Below are positions 50,070 to 58,748 of a stretch of 64,000 bases of DNA, in pieces. The stretch lies in NCBI GenBank assembly GCA_963821705.1, contig CAWGEV010000005.1:496001-560000 (forward strand), read 5' to 3'. How positions within the stretch are numbered: the first letter of the stretch is position 1; the number at the start of each line of letters is the position of its first letter. The notes under the pieces were generated by a model that saw only the letters and a list, made by a program, of their open reading frames with translations, ran no database searches and was not told the origin of the DNA. Origin of the DNA: DASUPK01 sp963821705. GTDB taxonomy: Bacteria > Actinomycetota > Thermoleophilia > Solirubrobacterales > 70-9. The position numbers and the translations under genes are program-made.

Positions 50070-50882
50070 ATGATGGACCTTCAGAGCCATTCGACGTACT
50101 CCGACGGAGAGCTGCCGCCCGCCGAGGTGGTGGCGACCGCCGTGGAGCAGGGCGTGACGACGCTCGCCCTCACCGACCACGACGGCGTCGACGGCGTCGC
50201 GGAGGCCGCAGCGGCGGCCAAGGACGCCGGGATCGTGCTGATTCCGGCGACGGAGATCTCGTGTGTGCACGGGAGCATCGATGACATGCACATGCTCGGG
50301 TACTGGGTGGACACGATCGCGATCGGCCCTGCCATGGAGCGGGCGCAGAGCGAGCGCGTCACGCGCGCCCGGGAGATCGTCGAGCGGCTGGACGCCCAGG
50401 GCGTGCCCGTCACCTTCGAGGACGCCATCGCCCAGGCCGGCGACGCCTCCTCGGTCGGGCGCCCGCACATCGCCAAGGCCGCGGGCGTCAAGCCCGAGGG
50501 CATGAGCGCGTTCTTCGAGGAATGGCTGATCCCCGGCGCGAAGGCCTTCGTGCCGCGGCGTTGGCCCGATGCGGCGGAGGCGACCGAGATCATCCATGGA
50601 GCGGGCGGCTCCGCCGTGCTCGCCCATCCCTTCTGGGACATGAACGACCCGCAGGAGGTCGCCGCACTGGTCGACGACCTCGATCTCGACGGGGTCGAGT
50701 GCTTCTACCCGGCCCACGACAGGGCGCAGACGAAGTTCCTGCTGGAGCTGTGCAGGGAGCGAGGACTGGCGGCGACGGCCTCCTCGGACTTTCACGGCCC
50801 GTCCCACAAGATGTTCGACTCCTTCTGCGCCTATCCGACTTACGACCTCGGCGAGCCCGAGCTTCCTCCACGGCGTCATTAA
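50070..50882 (+). CDS. PHP-domain phosphoesterase (RNase AM/YciV-like)
   Basis: This protein is about 270 aa with the PHP trinuclear metal site: LQSHSTYSDG near the start, LALTDHDGVDG, ATEISC, GRPHIAKAAG, LAHPFWD and ASSDFHGPSH. Relatives hydrolyse 3',5'-bisphosphate nucleotides (pAp) or trim 5' ends of RNA. pAp is the by-product of PAPS use, so a link to the sulfate operon is attractive but unproven. The start is one of two adjacent ATG codons, with no ribosome site. The TATGCT box 10 bp before the first suggests leaderless translation. The stop TAA lies inside hairpin repeat copy 3. Confidence 0.87.
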   Translation: MMDLQSHSTYSDGELPPAEVVATAVEQGVTTLALTDHDGVDGVAEAAAAAKDAGIVLIPATEISCVHGSIDDMHMLGYWVDTIAIGPAMERAQSERVTRAREIVERLDAQGVPVTFEDAIAQAGDASSVGRPHIAKAAGVKPEGMSAFFEEWLIPGAKAFVPRRWPDAAEATEIIHGAGGSAVLAHPFWDMNDPQEVAALVDDLDLDGVECFYPAHDRAQTKFLLELCRERGLAATASSDFHGPSHKMFDSFCAYPTYDLGEPELPPRRH

Positions 50883-50917
50883 ACGGGTTGCTCCTCGGCT
50901 TCGCCTACGGAGCACCG
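50877..50917 (+). repeat. hairpin repeat, copy 3
   Basis: The plus strand reads CATTAAACGGGTTGCTCC, a 14-base loop that itself holds GGC-TTC-GCC, then GGAGCACCG. The outer stem TGCTCC/GGAGCA matches copy 2 exactly, as do 17 of 18 bases of the left flank. It lies between the convergent PHP gene and cysC and could act as a terminator in both directions, although there is no T tract. Confidence 0.7.
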
Positions 50918-50926
50918 TCGCCTTGA

Positions 50927-51478
50927 CTAGGCGGGCTGCGCGGCCGGGATCAGCTGCCGCTCCTCGAGCAGCGCCAGGATCTTGTTGGCCGACTCGTCCG
51001 GCGAGTCGTGCTCGGTGTCGAGGGTGAGCTCCGGGTTGAGCGGAGGCTCGTAGGGATCGGAGACGCCGGTGAACTCCTTGATCTCGCCCTTGAAGGCCTT
51101 CTCGTAGAGCCCCTTGACGTCGCGGTCGGCGCACACCTCGACCGAGGCCTTGACGAACACCTCGATGAAGCGGTCGCTCATCAGCTCGCGCGCCTCGTCG
51201 CGGATCTCGCGATAGGGGGAGATCGCCGCGGTGATCACGGGCACGCCATTGCGCGAGAGCAGGTCGGCCACGAAGGCGATCCGGCGGATATTGGTATCCC
51301 GGTCCTCCTTCGAGAAGCCGAGACCCTTGGAGAGGTTCTCGCGAACCACGTCGCCGTCGAGCACCTCGACCCTCGACCCACGATCGCGGAGCTGCTGCTC
51401 CACGAGGTGGGAGATGGTCGTCTTGCCGGCGCCCGAAAGCCCGGTGAACCAGAGAGTGAACCCCTTCTCGTCAGCCAT
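50927..51478 (-). CDS. cysC: adenylylsulfate (APS) kinase
   Basis: This 183-aa P-loop kinase phosphorylates APS to PAPS. Walker A is in TGLSGAGKTT (about residues 12-21), and GDVVRENLSKGLGFSKEDRD and YREIRDEARELM are the APS-binding segments. Normal length, complete. Its start overlaps the sat stop by 8 bp, so ATP sulfurylase and APS kinase are made together. The reductase in this operon appears to use APS directly, so PAPS may serve another use (see findings). Confidence 0.95.
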   Translation of the reverse strand: MADEKGFTLWFTGLSGAGKTTISHLVEQQLRDRGSRVEVLDGDVVRENLSKGLGFSKEDRDTNIRRIAFVADLLSRNGVPVITAAISPYREIRDEARELMSDRFIEVFVKASVEVCADRDVKGLYEKAFKGEIKEFTGVSDPYEPPLNPELTLDTEHDSPDESANKILALLEERQLIPAAQPA

Positions 51479-52556
51479 TTGACTGCTGCTCCTTTGCGTA
51501 TTCGTCGATCAAGATCTGAGCCACCTCGGGGCGGCTGAACTCCTGCGGCGGCTTTTCGCCGTTGCCGAGCATCTCCCGCACCTTCGTGCCGCTCAGGAAG
51601 ACGTGATCCTCCTGGCCGTGCGGGCAGGTCTTGCCCGACGCCATTCCCTCGCACTTGTTGCACCAGAACGTGTGCTCGAAGAAGAGGGGCTGAATGCCGA
51701 GCTTGTCGATGTCGAGTTCGTCGAAGATCTTCTGAGCGTCATAGGTGCCGTAGTAGTCGCCGACGCCGGCGTGGTCGCGCCCCACGATGAAGTGGGTGCA
51801 GCCGTAGTTCCGACGGGCGATCGCGTGGAGGATCGCCTCGCGCGGGCCCGCGTAGTGCATCTTCGAGGGGAAGACGTTGAGGATCACGCGGTCGGCGGGG
51901 TAGTAGTCCTCCATCAGGACCTCGTAGCAGCGCATCCGCACCTCGGCCGGGATGTCGCCTGCCTTCGTCTTGCCGATCAGCGGGTGGATCATCAGCCCGT
52001 CGGTGATCTCGAGGGCGGTCTTGGTGACGTGCTCGTGGGCGCGGTGGATCGGGTTGCGGGTCTGGAAGGCGACGATCCGCTTCCAGCCGCGGTCAGCGAA
52101 GACCTTCCTCGACTCCGCCGGGCTCAGGTAGCGCTTGGTGAAGGCATCCTCGTGGTCCGGCAGCTCGTCGACCTCGTAGGTGCCGGCGATACAGCGAGCG
52201 CCCTCCTCGTGGATCGCGGCGACGCCCGGGTGCTCCTTGTCGGAGGTCCCGTAGACGTTCGCCGCCTCCGCCTCGACGTCGCGCTCGAAGATCTCGGTGA
52301 CCTTGAGGCGGCCGAGCGCCTTCCCCTCGTCGGAGGAGACCTCGACCACGTCCCCCTCGGAGACGTCGAGGTCGGTGGCCAGCGTGATCGGGATCGGCCA
52401 GTACTCCCCGCTGCTGAGCGTCATGTTCTCGACGACGCTCTTCCAGTCCTCTGAGCCCTGGGGGCCCGTGAGGGGGGCGAAACCGCCGTTTCCGATCATC
52501 TCGAAGTCGGCTGTCTGGCGGTCGGTGAGCTGCAGCTGGATGGCGGTCTGGGTCAT
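51471..52556 (-). CDS. sat: sulfate adenylyltransferase (ATP sulfurylase)
   Basis: This 361-aa single-subunit enzyme of the archaeal/bacterial Sat type makes APS from sulfate and ATP. Key motifs are QTRNPIHRAHEH near residue 172 and GRDHAGVGDYYGTYDA near residue 260. The zinc-ribbon-like cysteines are in FWCNKCEGMASGKTCPHG. It replaces the CysND pair of proteobacteria. It is transcribed after cysH (74 bp gap) and before cysC (8-bp overlap). Confidence 0.95.
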   Translation of the reverse strand: MTQTAIQLQLTDRQTADFEMIGNGGFAPLTGPQGSEDWKSVVENMTLSSGEYWPIPITLATDLDVSEGDVVEVSSDEGKALGRLKVTEIFERDVEAEAANVYGTSDKEHPGVAAIHEEGARCIAGTYEVDELPDHEDAFTKRYLSPAESRKVFADRGWKRIVAFQTRNPIHRAHEHVTKTALEITDGLMIHPLIGKTKAGDIPAEVRMRCYEVLMEDYYPADRVILNVFPSKMHYAGPREAILHAIARRNYGCTHFIVGRDHAGVGDYYGTYDAQKIFDELDIDKLGIQPLFFEHTFWCNKCEGMASGKTCPHGQEDHVFLSGTKVREMLGNGEKPPQEFSRPEVAQILIDEYAKEQQSNG

Positions 52557-52630
52557 GGCGTACTTGAGGGGATAAAGGCGATCAGGGCGGTCAGGAAGGC
52601 GGGGAGAGTAGCGGAGACTGCGTCAGTCGC

Positions 52631-53482
52631 TCACCCATGTAGCCCGCACTCGGTCTTCTCGAGCCCCGCCCAGCGCCCGGCGCGAGCGTCCTCGCCGGCC
52701 GCCGGCTTGCGCGTGCAGTGCGTGCAGCCGATCGACGGATAGCCCTGGTCGTGAAGTGCGTTGTAGGGGATCTCGTGCTCGTTGATGTACGACCAGACCT
52801 GCTTCTCCGACCAGTCGGCGAGCGGGTTGAGCTTCCAGAGCCCGAAGCGCTTGTCCCAGCCGAACTTCGGCGCACCCGAGCGGGTCTGGGAGTCCGAGCG
52901 GCGGATGCCCGAGACCCAGAGGTCCACGGCAGCCAGGGCGGAGCGCATCGGCTCCACCTTGCGGATGCCGCAGCAGGCGTCGGGATCGCGGCTCCAGAGC
53001 TGGTCTCCGTAAAGACCTGCCTGCTGCTCGAGGGTGATCGAGCTGTAGCGGTGGAATTTGACCCCGTAGCGCTCCTCGAGCTTGTTCTTCGTCTCGTACG
53101 TCTCCGGGAAGAGCACGTCGGTGTCGAGGTAGAAGAAGCGGGCGCTCGGATCGAGCGTGTGCGCCATGTGCACCGTCACCGAGCTCGTCTTCTGGAACGA
53201 GCAGGCGATGTACATCTTCTGGCCGAAGGCGTCGAGGGCCCAGGCGAGGGCGTCCTCGGCGCTCGAGTCCTCGAGATCGGCGGCGACGACCTGGGGGTCG
53301 AAGCCGAGGTTGTCCAGCTCGGCCGTGAGCACGGGACCGGGCAAGGTAGCGGAGCCCTCCTGTGTGGCGGTCGGCTCCACTTTCAGACGTGGCTCCTGCG
53401 TCGCAATCCCAAGTCGCGGGGGCTTCGCCGCCGCTCCGATATGGAGCTCCTTGTCGCCACTAGACGGCGCACTCCCCCTCAC
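52631..53482 (-). CDS. cysH: APS/PAPS reductase, [4Fe-4S] type
   Basis: This 283-aa protein reduces adenylyl sulfate to sulfite. The PP-loop region is IACSFQKTSSV near residue 92. The iron-sulfur cysteines DACCGIRK and GCTHCTRK are both present, and the catalytic tail is KTECGLHG. The CC...CxxC set marks the APS-reducing type with a [4Fe-4S] cluster, not the cluster-free PAPS reductase. The GTG start lies 23 bp inside the sulfite reductase gene; a GTG 36 codons later would drop a nonconserved N-terminus and is possible. Part of the Sir-cysH-sat-cysC operon. Confidence 0.93.
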   Translation of the reverse strand: MRGSAPSSGDKELHIGAAAKPPRLGIATQEPRLKVEPTATQEGSATLPGPVLTAELDNLGFDPQVVAADLEDSSAEDALAWALDAFGQKMYIACSFQKTSSVTVHMAHTLDPSARFFYLDTDVLFPETYETKNKLEERYGVKFHRYSSITLEQQAGLYGDQLWSRDPDACCGIRKVEPMRSALAAVDLWVSGIRRSDSQTRSGAPKFGWDKRFGLWKLNPLADWSEKQVWSYINEHEIPYNALHDQGYPSIGCTHCTRKPAAGEDARAGRWAGLEKTECGLHG

Positions 53483-55388
53483 CGCGCTCGACCTTGTAGG
53501 GCTCCGAGCGGTTCCAGTCGATGAAGAAGAGCAGGTTGTCGGCGTTGAACTCCACGGGCAGCTTCAGGTCGGAGATCAGCTCCTCGAACTGGTCGAGGCC
53601 CGTCCTGTCGACGTAGGCGTTGAAGTCCTCACCGTCATTGCGGTTGCCCTCGTATTGGCGGATCCAGCGCTCGACGGCCTCCGGCACGCGCTTGGCGGGC
53701 AGCCGGGCCTTGAGGCGGTGGCCGAAGACGACGTCGCCGCCCTCGAAGTTGCCGGCGATGTGCGGGATGTAGGCGGGGATGGTGTGCTCGCCGACCTTGA
53801 TCGAGGCGCCGTAGAAGCCGATGGTCGCGATGTGGTGCTGGGAGCAGCCGTTGGGGCAGCCGCTCATCTTGATGTGAATCTGCTTGGTGAGGGGATCGGT
53901 GATCTCCATCTCCTCGAGACGCTGCTGGAGCTCCATGTTCAGGCCCATCGAGGCGGTGATGCCGAGCTTGCAGCTGTCGGTGCCCGGGCAGCTGACCACG
54001 TCGGTGATCGTGAAGGCTCCGGCATCGGCGAGGTTCAGCTCCCGCAAACGGACCCAGAGGTCGTAGAGCGACTCGGGGCGCACCCAGCGCAGCACCAGGT
54101 TCTGCTGGACAGTGGTGCGGGCGTAGCCGCCGGTGAAGTCGCGCATGATCGCGGCCAGGCCGCGGAACTGCTCGGGCGTGAGGTCGCCGCGAATGACCTT
54201 GACGGTGGCGGCCACGAAGCCCTCCTGCCGCTGGGGCTGCACGTTGGCCTCGACCCAGGCGTCGAACTCCGACTTGTCGCCGTTCGGGCTGCCGTGGCTC
54301 TCGGGGACGGCGGGGGCGCCCGCCTCCTCGTCGTGGACGTAGAGAAGATGGTCGATGGTGAAATCGCGCTCGCCCACCCAGTCGCCCTCGAGCTCCTCGT
54401 CGACCATCTCGCGGAACGCGTCCATGCCGATCTTGTCGACCAGGACCTTGATGCGGGCGCGCATCCGGTTCTCGCGCAGCCACTCCTGGCGGTCGAAGAT
54501 TCGCAGGGCGGCCTCCGTAACCTTCAGGTAGTCGCCGTTGTCGAGCTCGACGAACTCGTAGAGCGTCGGCGCGATGCGCGGCTGGATGGAGGTCCCGCCG
54601 CCGATCCGGACCTCGACACCCCTCACCTGCTTGCCGTCGACCTCCTTGACCTTCGGGATGAAGCCCACGTCATGGATGCCGGTGATCGCGCGGTCCGCGT
54701 CGGAGGCCGTGAAGGCGGTCTTCACCTTGCGGGGCATCAGCTGGGTGGTCGGGTGGCGCACGAAGTAGCGGGCGTAGGCCGCCGCGTAGGGGGTGATGTC
54801 GAAGGGCTCGTCGTCCGCGACCCCGGCCCAGGGATCCCCGGTGACGTTGCGGATCGTGTTGCCGCATCCCTCCCGCGAGGAGAGCCCCGCGGAGCTGATC
54901 TGGCGGATCAGCTCCGCCATGTCGGCCAGCGGGATGTGGTGGATCTGGATGTTCTGGCGGGTGGTGACATGGCCCTTGTTGAGCGGGGCGAACTGCTCGA
55001 CCACGTCGGCGAGCATCTCCATCTGCTCGGGGTTGACGCCGCCGAACGGAAGCTTGATGCGGCACATCTGGACGTCGGGCTGGCGCTGGCCGTAGACGCC
55101 CTGCTTGAGGCGGAAGCCGATGAACTGCTCCTCGGTCTGCTCACCGCGCAGGAAGCCGGCCGCCTCGGTGTCGAAGTCGTCGAACTCCCGCTCGAGGATC
55201 GGGATCACGTGACCCGGGACGTTGTCGTAGACCTCCGGGTTCTCGAGCGAGCCGAGCTTGCCCTTGCCGTGCTGCTTCTTTCCGGGATCCTGCTTGAGAG
55301 TCGAGGGATCGGCGAGCTTCTTGGCAGGCGCGGGCTTGCCATTGCTGGTTGACGCGCCCTTCTTCTCGGGAGTGGAGACGGGCTCCAT
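53460..55388 (-). CDS. ferredoxin-dependent nitrite/sulfite reductase
   Basis: This 642-aa hemoprotein has the duplicated sulfite/nitrite reductase fold. The siroheme-[4Fe-4S] cysteines are in CPGTDSCKLGIT and SGCPNGCSQHH. The N-terminal 60 residues are Lys/Pro-rich and not conserved. Being first in an operon with cysH, sat and cysC makes sulfite reduction to sulfide the likely job, not nitrite reduction. An AT-rich island about 65-90 bp upstream (near 55454-55475) is the likely promoter. Siroheme biosynthesis genes are not in the window. Confidence 0.93.
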   Translation of the reverse strand: MEPVSTPEKKGASTSNGKPAPAKKLADPSTLKQDPGKKQHGKGKLGSLENPEVYDNVPGHVIPILEREFDDFDTEAAGFLRGEQTEEQFIGFRLKQGVYGQRQPDVQMCRIKLPFGGVNPEQMEMLADVVEQFAPLNKGHVTTRQNIQIHHIPLADMAELIRQISSAGLSSREGCGNTIRNVTGDPWAGVADDEPFDITPYAAAYARYFVRHPTTQLMPRKVKTAFTASDADRAITGIHDVGFIPKVKEVDGKQVRGVEVRIGGGTSIQPRIAPTLYEFVELDNGDYLKVTEAALRIFDRQEWLRENRMRARIKVLVDKIGMDAFREMVDEELEGDWVGERDFTIDHLLYVHDEEAGAPAVPESHGSPNGDKSEFDAWVEANVQPQRQEGFVAATVKVIRGDLTPEQFRGLAAIMRDFTGGYARTTVQQNLVLRWVRPESLYDLWVRLRELNLADAGAFTITDVVSCPGTDSCKLGITASMGLNMELQQRLEEMEITDPLTKQIHIKMSGCPNGCSQHHIATIGFYGASIKVGEHTIPAYIPHIAGNFEGGDVVFGHRLKARLPAKRVPEAVERWIRQYEGNRNDGEDFNAYVDRTGLDQFEELISDLKLPVEFNADNLLFFIDWNRSEPYKVERGEGECAV

Positions 55389-55511
55389 GGGAGAACCGGC
55401 GTACCTTTCGTCGACGTAGCCTTGCCCGGGCGATGCCGCGAGCTCAATCTAGCAAACCTGATCGAGTTTAAGGTGATTACGGTGCCCGCTGCCTGAGCGG
55501 AGCGCTCGAGG

Positions 55512-55898
55512 CTAGACCTCGAGTGCTCCGTGCACCGCCAGGATGTTGCCCGCGGGGTCCCTGAACCAGGCGATCCCGCCGTTCGGGCCGGTGCGGTCGA
55601 TGCCCTTCTCGTCCTGCTCGAACCCGTCGTAGCGCTCGAAGCTGACGCCGCGTGAGGCGAGCTCGTCGACCGCCGCCTCGACCTCATCGACCGGGAAGTT
55701 GAGGATCGTGTAGGTGGCGGGCGTGAAATCGGGCTTCAGGTAGACGAGCGTGGGCCTGTCACCGGCGAGGTCGATCTGGATCAGGACTCCCTCCTGGAGA
55801 ACCGAGGTCTTCAGGCCGAGCGTCTCGCCGTAGAACTCGAGTGCCTTGTCCAGGTCATCGACCGCGAACCCGCTGTATGCCTTGCTGTTCTCGAGCAT
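55512..55898 (-). CDS. VOC-family (glyoxalase-like) protein
   Basis: This 128-aa protein has KAYSGFAVDDLDKALEFYGE, FPVDEVEAAVDELASRG and WFRDPAGNILAVHGAL, the usual VOC half-domain order. The acidic metal ligand may be missing (the second half has Asp/Glu near IDLAG), so binding without redox chemistry is possible. Transcribed alone between the sulfate operon promoter region and a secreted-protein gene. The substrate is unknown. Confidence 0.82.
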   Translation of the reverse strand: MLENSKAYSGFAVDDLDKALEFYGETLGLKTSVLQEGVLIQIDLAGDRPTLVYLKPDFTPATYTILNFPVDEVEAAVDELASRGVSFERYDGFEQDEKGIDRTGPNGGIAWFRDPAGNILAVHGALEV

Positions 55899-55972
55899 GT
55901 CTGGCTCCTATCTTTGAGTTCACCACTAGGACCGGCGTCGTCGGCGAGACTCATCGGTTCGGATGCCAGCGA

Positions 55973-56818
55973 CTAGCGCCGCTTCTTACGGAGAGTCAGC
56001 AACTCGTTCGTGGCGTCGAATCGCCCATTGACCGGCGTGAACCCGACGTTGAACGGTGCGGCGGCCTTGCCCTTCTTCGCGAGTCTCATTCGCCTCTTGC
56101 CGATGGCCTTGACGATCAGCTGGAAGTCGCCCGGTGCCGCCGCGCTTGCCGGGCCCACGACTTTCACGCCAACACCTCCGTAGCTCAGCGTGCCGGCGTT
56201 CGGGACGGTCATCGTGACCGTGGCGGTTCCCTTCTTCTTGTTGCGCGCCGGCGTGCCAAAGGTGACCGTGTTGGTCGGCTCGACAACCGCCTGCACAGCG
56301 ACCTCCCGGGTTCCGGACGTCCCCTGAGCGGTCTGGCCGTCCGCCAGCGTCGGTGCGTTCCAGTACAGCTGCGTCGCCGGAGTGTCGATCAGCGGTGTCT
56401 GCATGGCCGTCGCGTTGAGGCCGACGTGGTCGCCGACTCGGATCGGGAGTGAAGTGGAGAAAGGCCCCTGCGCCGGCACTGTGCCGTTGGGGGTCACCGC
56501 GGCACTCGTCCCCGCGCCGGTGAAGCTGGTCCCGCCGGCAGGCCGCAGGATCCGCAAGGCGATGCTCCCGCCGGCGGTGACGGACTTGAACTCCCAGGCG
56601 GTCACAGTGCCGTTCACCGGTGAAGTGAGTCCACCCGGCGCTGTATCTGAGGGAACGGCGAGGTTCATCGTCGTGCACGCCACGCTGCATCCGGGATTGA
56701 TCTCGTCGGCGGGGCCGGTGAGACCAGTCCCGATCACCACTGCCCCCTGGGCGGAACCGGCGGTCGCAGCGCCTGCTGCCGCAATACACATCGCAAGGAT
56801 GCATCCCTTCATCCTCAT
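55973..56818 (-). CDS. secreted beta-rich protein with Lys-rich spacer and tail
   Basis: This 281-aa protein has a signal peptide (residues 1-25, ending AQGA). A conserved-looking N-terminal region (residues 26-180) contains the cysteine pair GCSVACTT. After NKKKG near residue 195 comes a short beta-sandwich-like unit (TATVTMTVPNAGTLSYGG) with KRRMRLAKKGKA. It ends LTLRKKRR. Two lysine/arginine clusters resemble those of other secreted proteins in this window. No enzyme motif is seen. It is divergent from the ornithine cyclodeaminase-family gene. Confidence 0.75.
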   Translation of the reverse strand: MRMKGCILAMCIAAAGAATAGSAQGAVVIGTGLTGPADEINPGCSVACTTMNLAVPSDTAPGGLTSPVNGTVTAWEFKSVTAGGSIALRILRPAGGTSFTGAGTSAAVTPNGTVPAQGPFSTSLPIRVGDHVGLNATAMQTPLIDTPATQLYWNAPTLADGQTAQGTSGTREVAVQAVVEPTNTVTFGTPARNKKKGTATVTMTVPNAGTLSYGGVGVKVVGPASAAAPGDFQLIVKAIGKRRMRLAKKGKAAAPFNVGFTPVNGRFDATNELLTLRKKRR

Positions 56819-56901
56819 CCCCGGTGATCCTAACCCCGAAAATCGCTTGTCTGGCCGGAGGGCGTGGACGCGTGCGGCGGTCGACCGCCAGAATCGCCAG
56901 T

Positions 56902-57849
56902 GTGACCCAGATACCCGTGATCTCCGGGGCCGCGGTCCTCGAGGCGATCGACGCGCGAACCGCGATCGAGCGCACCCGCGAGGCCTTCGAGCGCTACGGG
57001 CGCGGCGAGTGGGAGATGCCGGCGAAGGTCTACCTCGACAGCCCTCCGAACGGCGACTTCCGGGCGATGCCGGCGCGCGGAGGCGGGCTGGCCCTGCTCA
57101 AGTGGGTCACCTCGTTCCCCGGCAACAGCTCCAAGGGGCTGCCGGTGGTCCGGGGCGAGGTGCTGCTCTCGGACGCCGAGACCGGCGAGGAGCTCGCTGT
57201 GATCGAGTGCTCTTCGGTCACCTCGCTCCGGACCGGAGCGGCGGCGGCGGTCTCGGCGCAGGCGCTCGCGTCGAAAGGGGCCAAGAGCGTCGGCATCATC
57301 GGCTGCGGCGTCAACGGCGCCTGGTCGGCGCGCTGCCTGGTGGCCGCCGGCTACGGCCCGGGGGTGTGCGTCGATCCACGCACCGACGTCGCCGAGGCCC
57401 TCGCCGGCGAGCTCGGCTGGCGCGCCGGTGAAAGGGCCGAGGCCGCCTCGCAGGACGTCGTCGTCACGGTCACCCCGGGCGCCGAGCCGGTGGTGCTGGC
57501 GTCGGACCTCAGGCCCGGCCAGCATTTCGCGGTTCTCGGCGCCGACGCGCACGGCAAGCGGGAGGTCGAGCTGGAGGCGATCGAGCGCCTGCGCCTCTTC
57601 TGCGACGAGTGGGAGCAGGCGAGTGCGGGCGGCGAGCTTGCGAACGGGGTCGAGGCAGGGCTGATCGAACGCGACGACGTGACGCAGCTCGGTGACGTGC
57701 TGACCGGGTCGGCCGAGGGCCGCCGCTCACCGGAGGAGATCACGATGTTCGACTCGACCGGCCTCGCGATCCAGGACCTGGCGATCTGCCGCGCGCTCTA
57801 CGAGCGCTGGCGGGAGGGCGACGTGGAGGCGCCCGTCGTCAGCCTCTGA
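56902..57849 (+). CDS. ornithine cyclodeaminase/mu-crystallin family protein
   Basis: This 315-aa NAD(P)-binding protein has the family's N-terminal segment with the substrate Lys in LLKWVTSFPGNSSKGLP (about residues 68-84) and the Rossmann motif GIIGCGVNGAWSARCLVAAG near residue 130. VVTVTPGAEPV and LGADAHGKREVE lie later. Members act on ornithine, lysine or alanine (imine reductases and alanine dehydrogenases). The start is a GTG at TQIPVISG. It overlaps the convergent secreted-protein gene by 11 bp. Confidence 0.87.
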   Translation: MTQIPVISGAAVLEAIDARTAIERTREAFERYGRGEWEMPAKVYLDSPPNGDFRAMPARGGGLALLKWVTSFPGNSSKGLPVVRGEVLLSDAETGEELAVIECSSVTSLRTGAAAAVSAQALASKGAKSVGIIGCGVNGAWSARCLVAAGYGPGVCVDPRTDVAEALAGELGWRAGERAEAASQDVVVTVTPGAEPVVLASDLRPGQHFAVLGADAHGKREVELEAIERLRLFCDEWEQASAGGELANGVEAGLIERDDVTQLGDVLTGSAEGRRSPEEITMFDSTGLAIQDLAICRALYERWREGDVEAPVVSL

Positions 57850-58639
57850 GGCGAGCGCTCACGGCCCGCCCTTTCCTCTTCTTCTTCTTGCACTTCTTCT
57901 TCTTTGCGACCGCCGCGCGGTTCTTCTTCTTTTTCTTGCACTTGTGGGGCGGCGGCTGGGTCGGCGGACCGTCGGTCAGCGAGACGTTGTCGAGGCTATA
58001 GGTCTCGCCGGTGCCATTTGGTCCCACGTCGGCCATGACTCCGACCAAATCGCTGGCGGCGATCAGGTCTTTGAACTGCTGTTGGCTGGGCGGGGTGCAG
58101 GTGCCTCCGATATAGGGGCAGACGGCCCAGGCCGGATCGTTACCGCTCAATGCAGCTTCGGTGAGCGATATCGAGAGATGGTGATAGCCGGTTCCAATCA
58201 CCTCTGGGACAAGCCCGTCCAGGTAGTTCGGCCCGGGCGGCAAGAGCAGGAACTCGGCTGGGAAGGCGGGATCCTCCTTGGGGGACGCGAGATCGACTGA
58301 GGCAGTGCCTCCGTAATTCGCGCTCATTGCCGGGATCGGCGGGCTGTAGAACGTGAGGAGCTGGCAGGGATTGCCCTTTGGGCAGCCGTTCTCAGGCCCG
58401 GTGTCCTGTGCCCACAAGTGACCGCCAGGGTTGCCTCCGGTGGACTGAAACCCGGCGGGGGTGAAGTTCGTGCTCGCCTGATCCTGGTTCTGGAGCCATC
58501 CCTGGTTGTCCGAGTCGAAGGTCCATGAGATCTGCGTCGCGCTCGCCGAGGCGCAGAGTCCCAACGATGCGATTGTCGTCACCAGGGCGAGTCCGATCAG
58601 CCTCGCAACTGGTCCCCTTGTCCCGGTCCTACCGTGCAT
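57839..58639 (-). CDS. secreted protein with a carbohydrate-binding-like domain and poly-Lys/Cys tail
   Basis: This 266-aa protein has a signal peptide (residues 1-34, ending SASA). A laminin-B/CBM-like beta-sandwich domain follows, with SWTFDSDNQGWLQNQDQ at residues 38-54 and TYSLDNVSLTDG near residue 215. The tail from about residue 228 is proline-rich, then KCKKKKKNRAAVAKKKKCKK. The last 35 residues hold nearly all the positive charge and three cysteines, which would bind acidic wall polymers or DNA. The function is inferred only from the shape. Confidence 0.78.
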   Translation of the reverse strand: MHGRTGTRGPVARLIGLALVTTIASLGLCASASATQISWTFDSDNQGWLQNQDQASTNFTPAGFQSTGGNPGGHLWAQDTGPENGCPKGNPCQLLTFYSPPIPAMSANYGGTASVDLASPKEDPAFPAEFLLLPPGPNYLDGLVPEVIGTGYHHLSISLTEAALSGNDPAWAVCPYIGGTCTPPSQQQFKDLIAASDLVGVMADVGPNGTGETYSLDNVSLTDGPPTQPPPHKCKKKKKNRAAVAKKKKCKKKKRKGRAVSARLRG

Positions 58640-58748
58640 GACGCCCCTTCTGTTCTACGACGCCCTTCCCTGGCGGCGTTTGAAGTCAGGGTAACGGCGA
58701 TTGTCGACGCCCCACAAGACGACTAATCCGTATGGCTAGAGATCAAGA

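Noticed and set aside
53157..55352. 731-aa plus-strand frame opposite the sulfite reductase
   Set aside because: No domain logic; the reverse strand carries siroheme/[4Fe-4S] motifs and an operon context.
55389..55511. SAM or other sulfur riboswitch upstream of the sulfite reductase
   Set aside because: I find no SAM-I or SAM-II core motifs; only an AT-rich promoter-like stretch.
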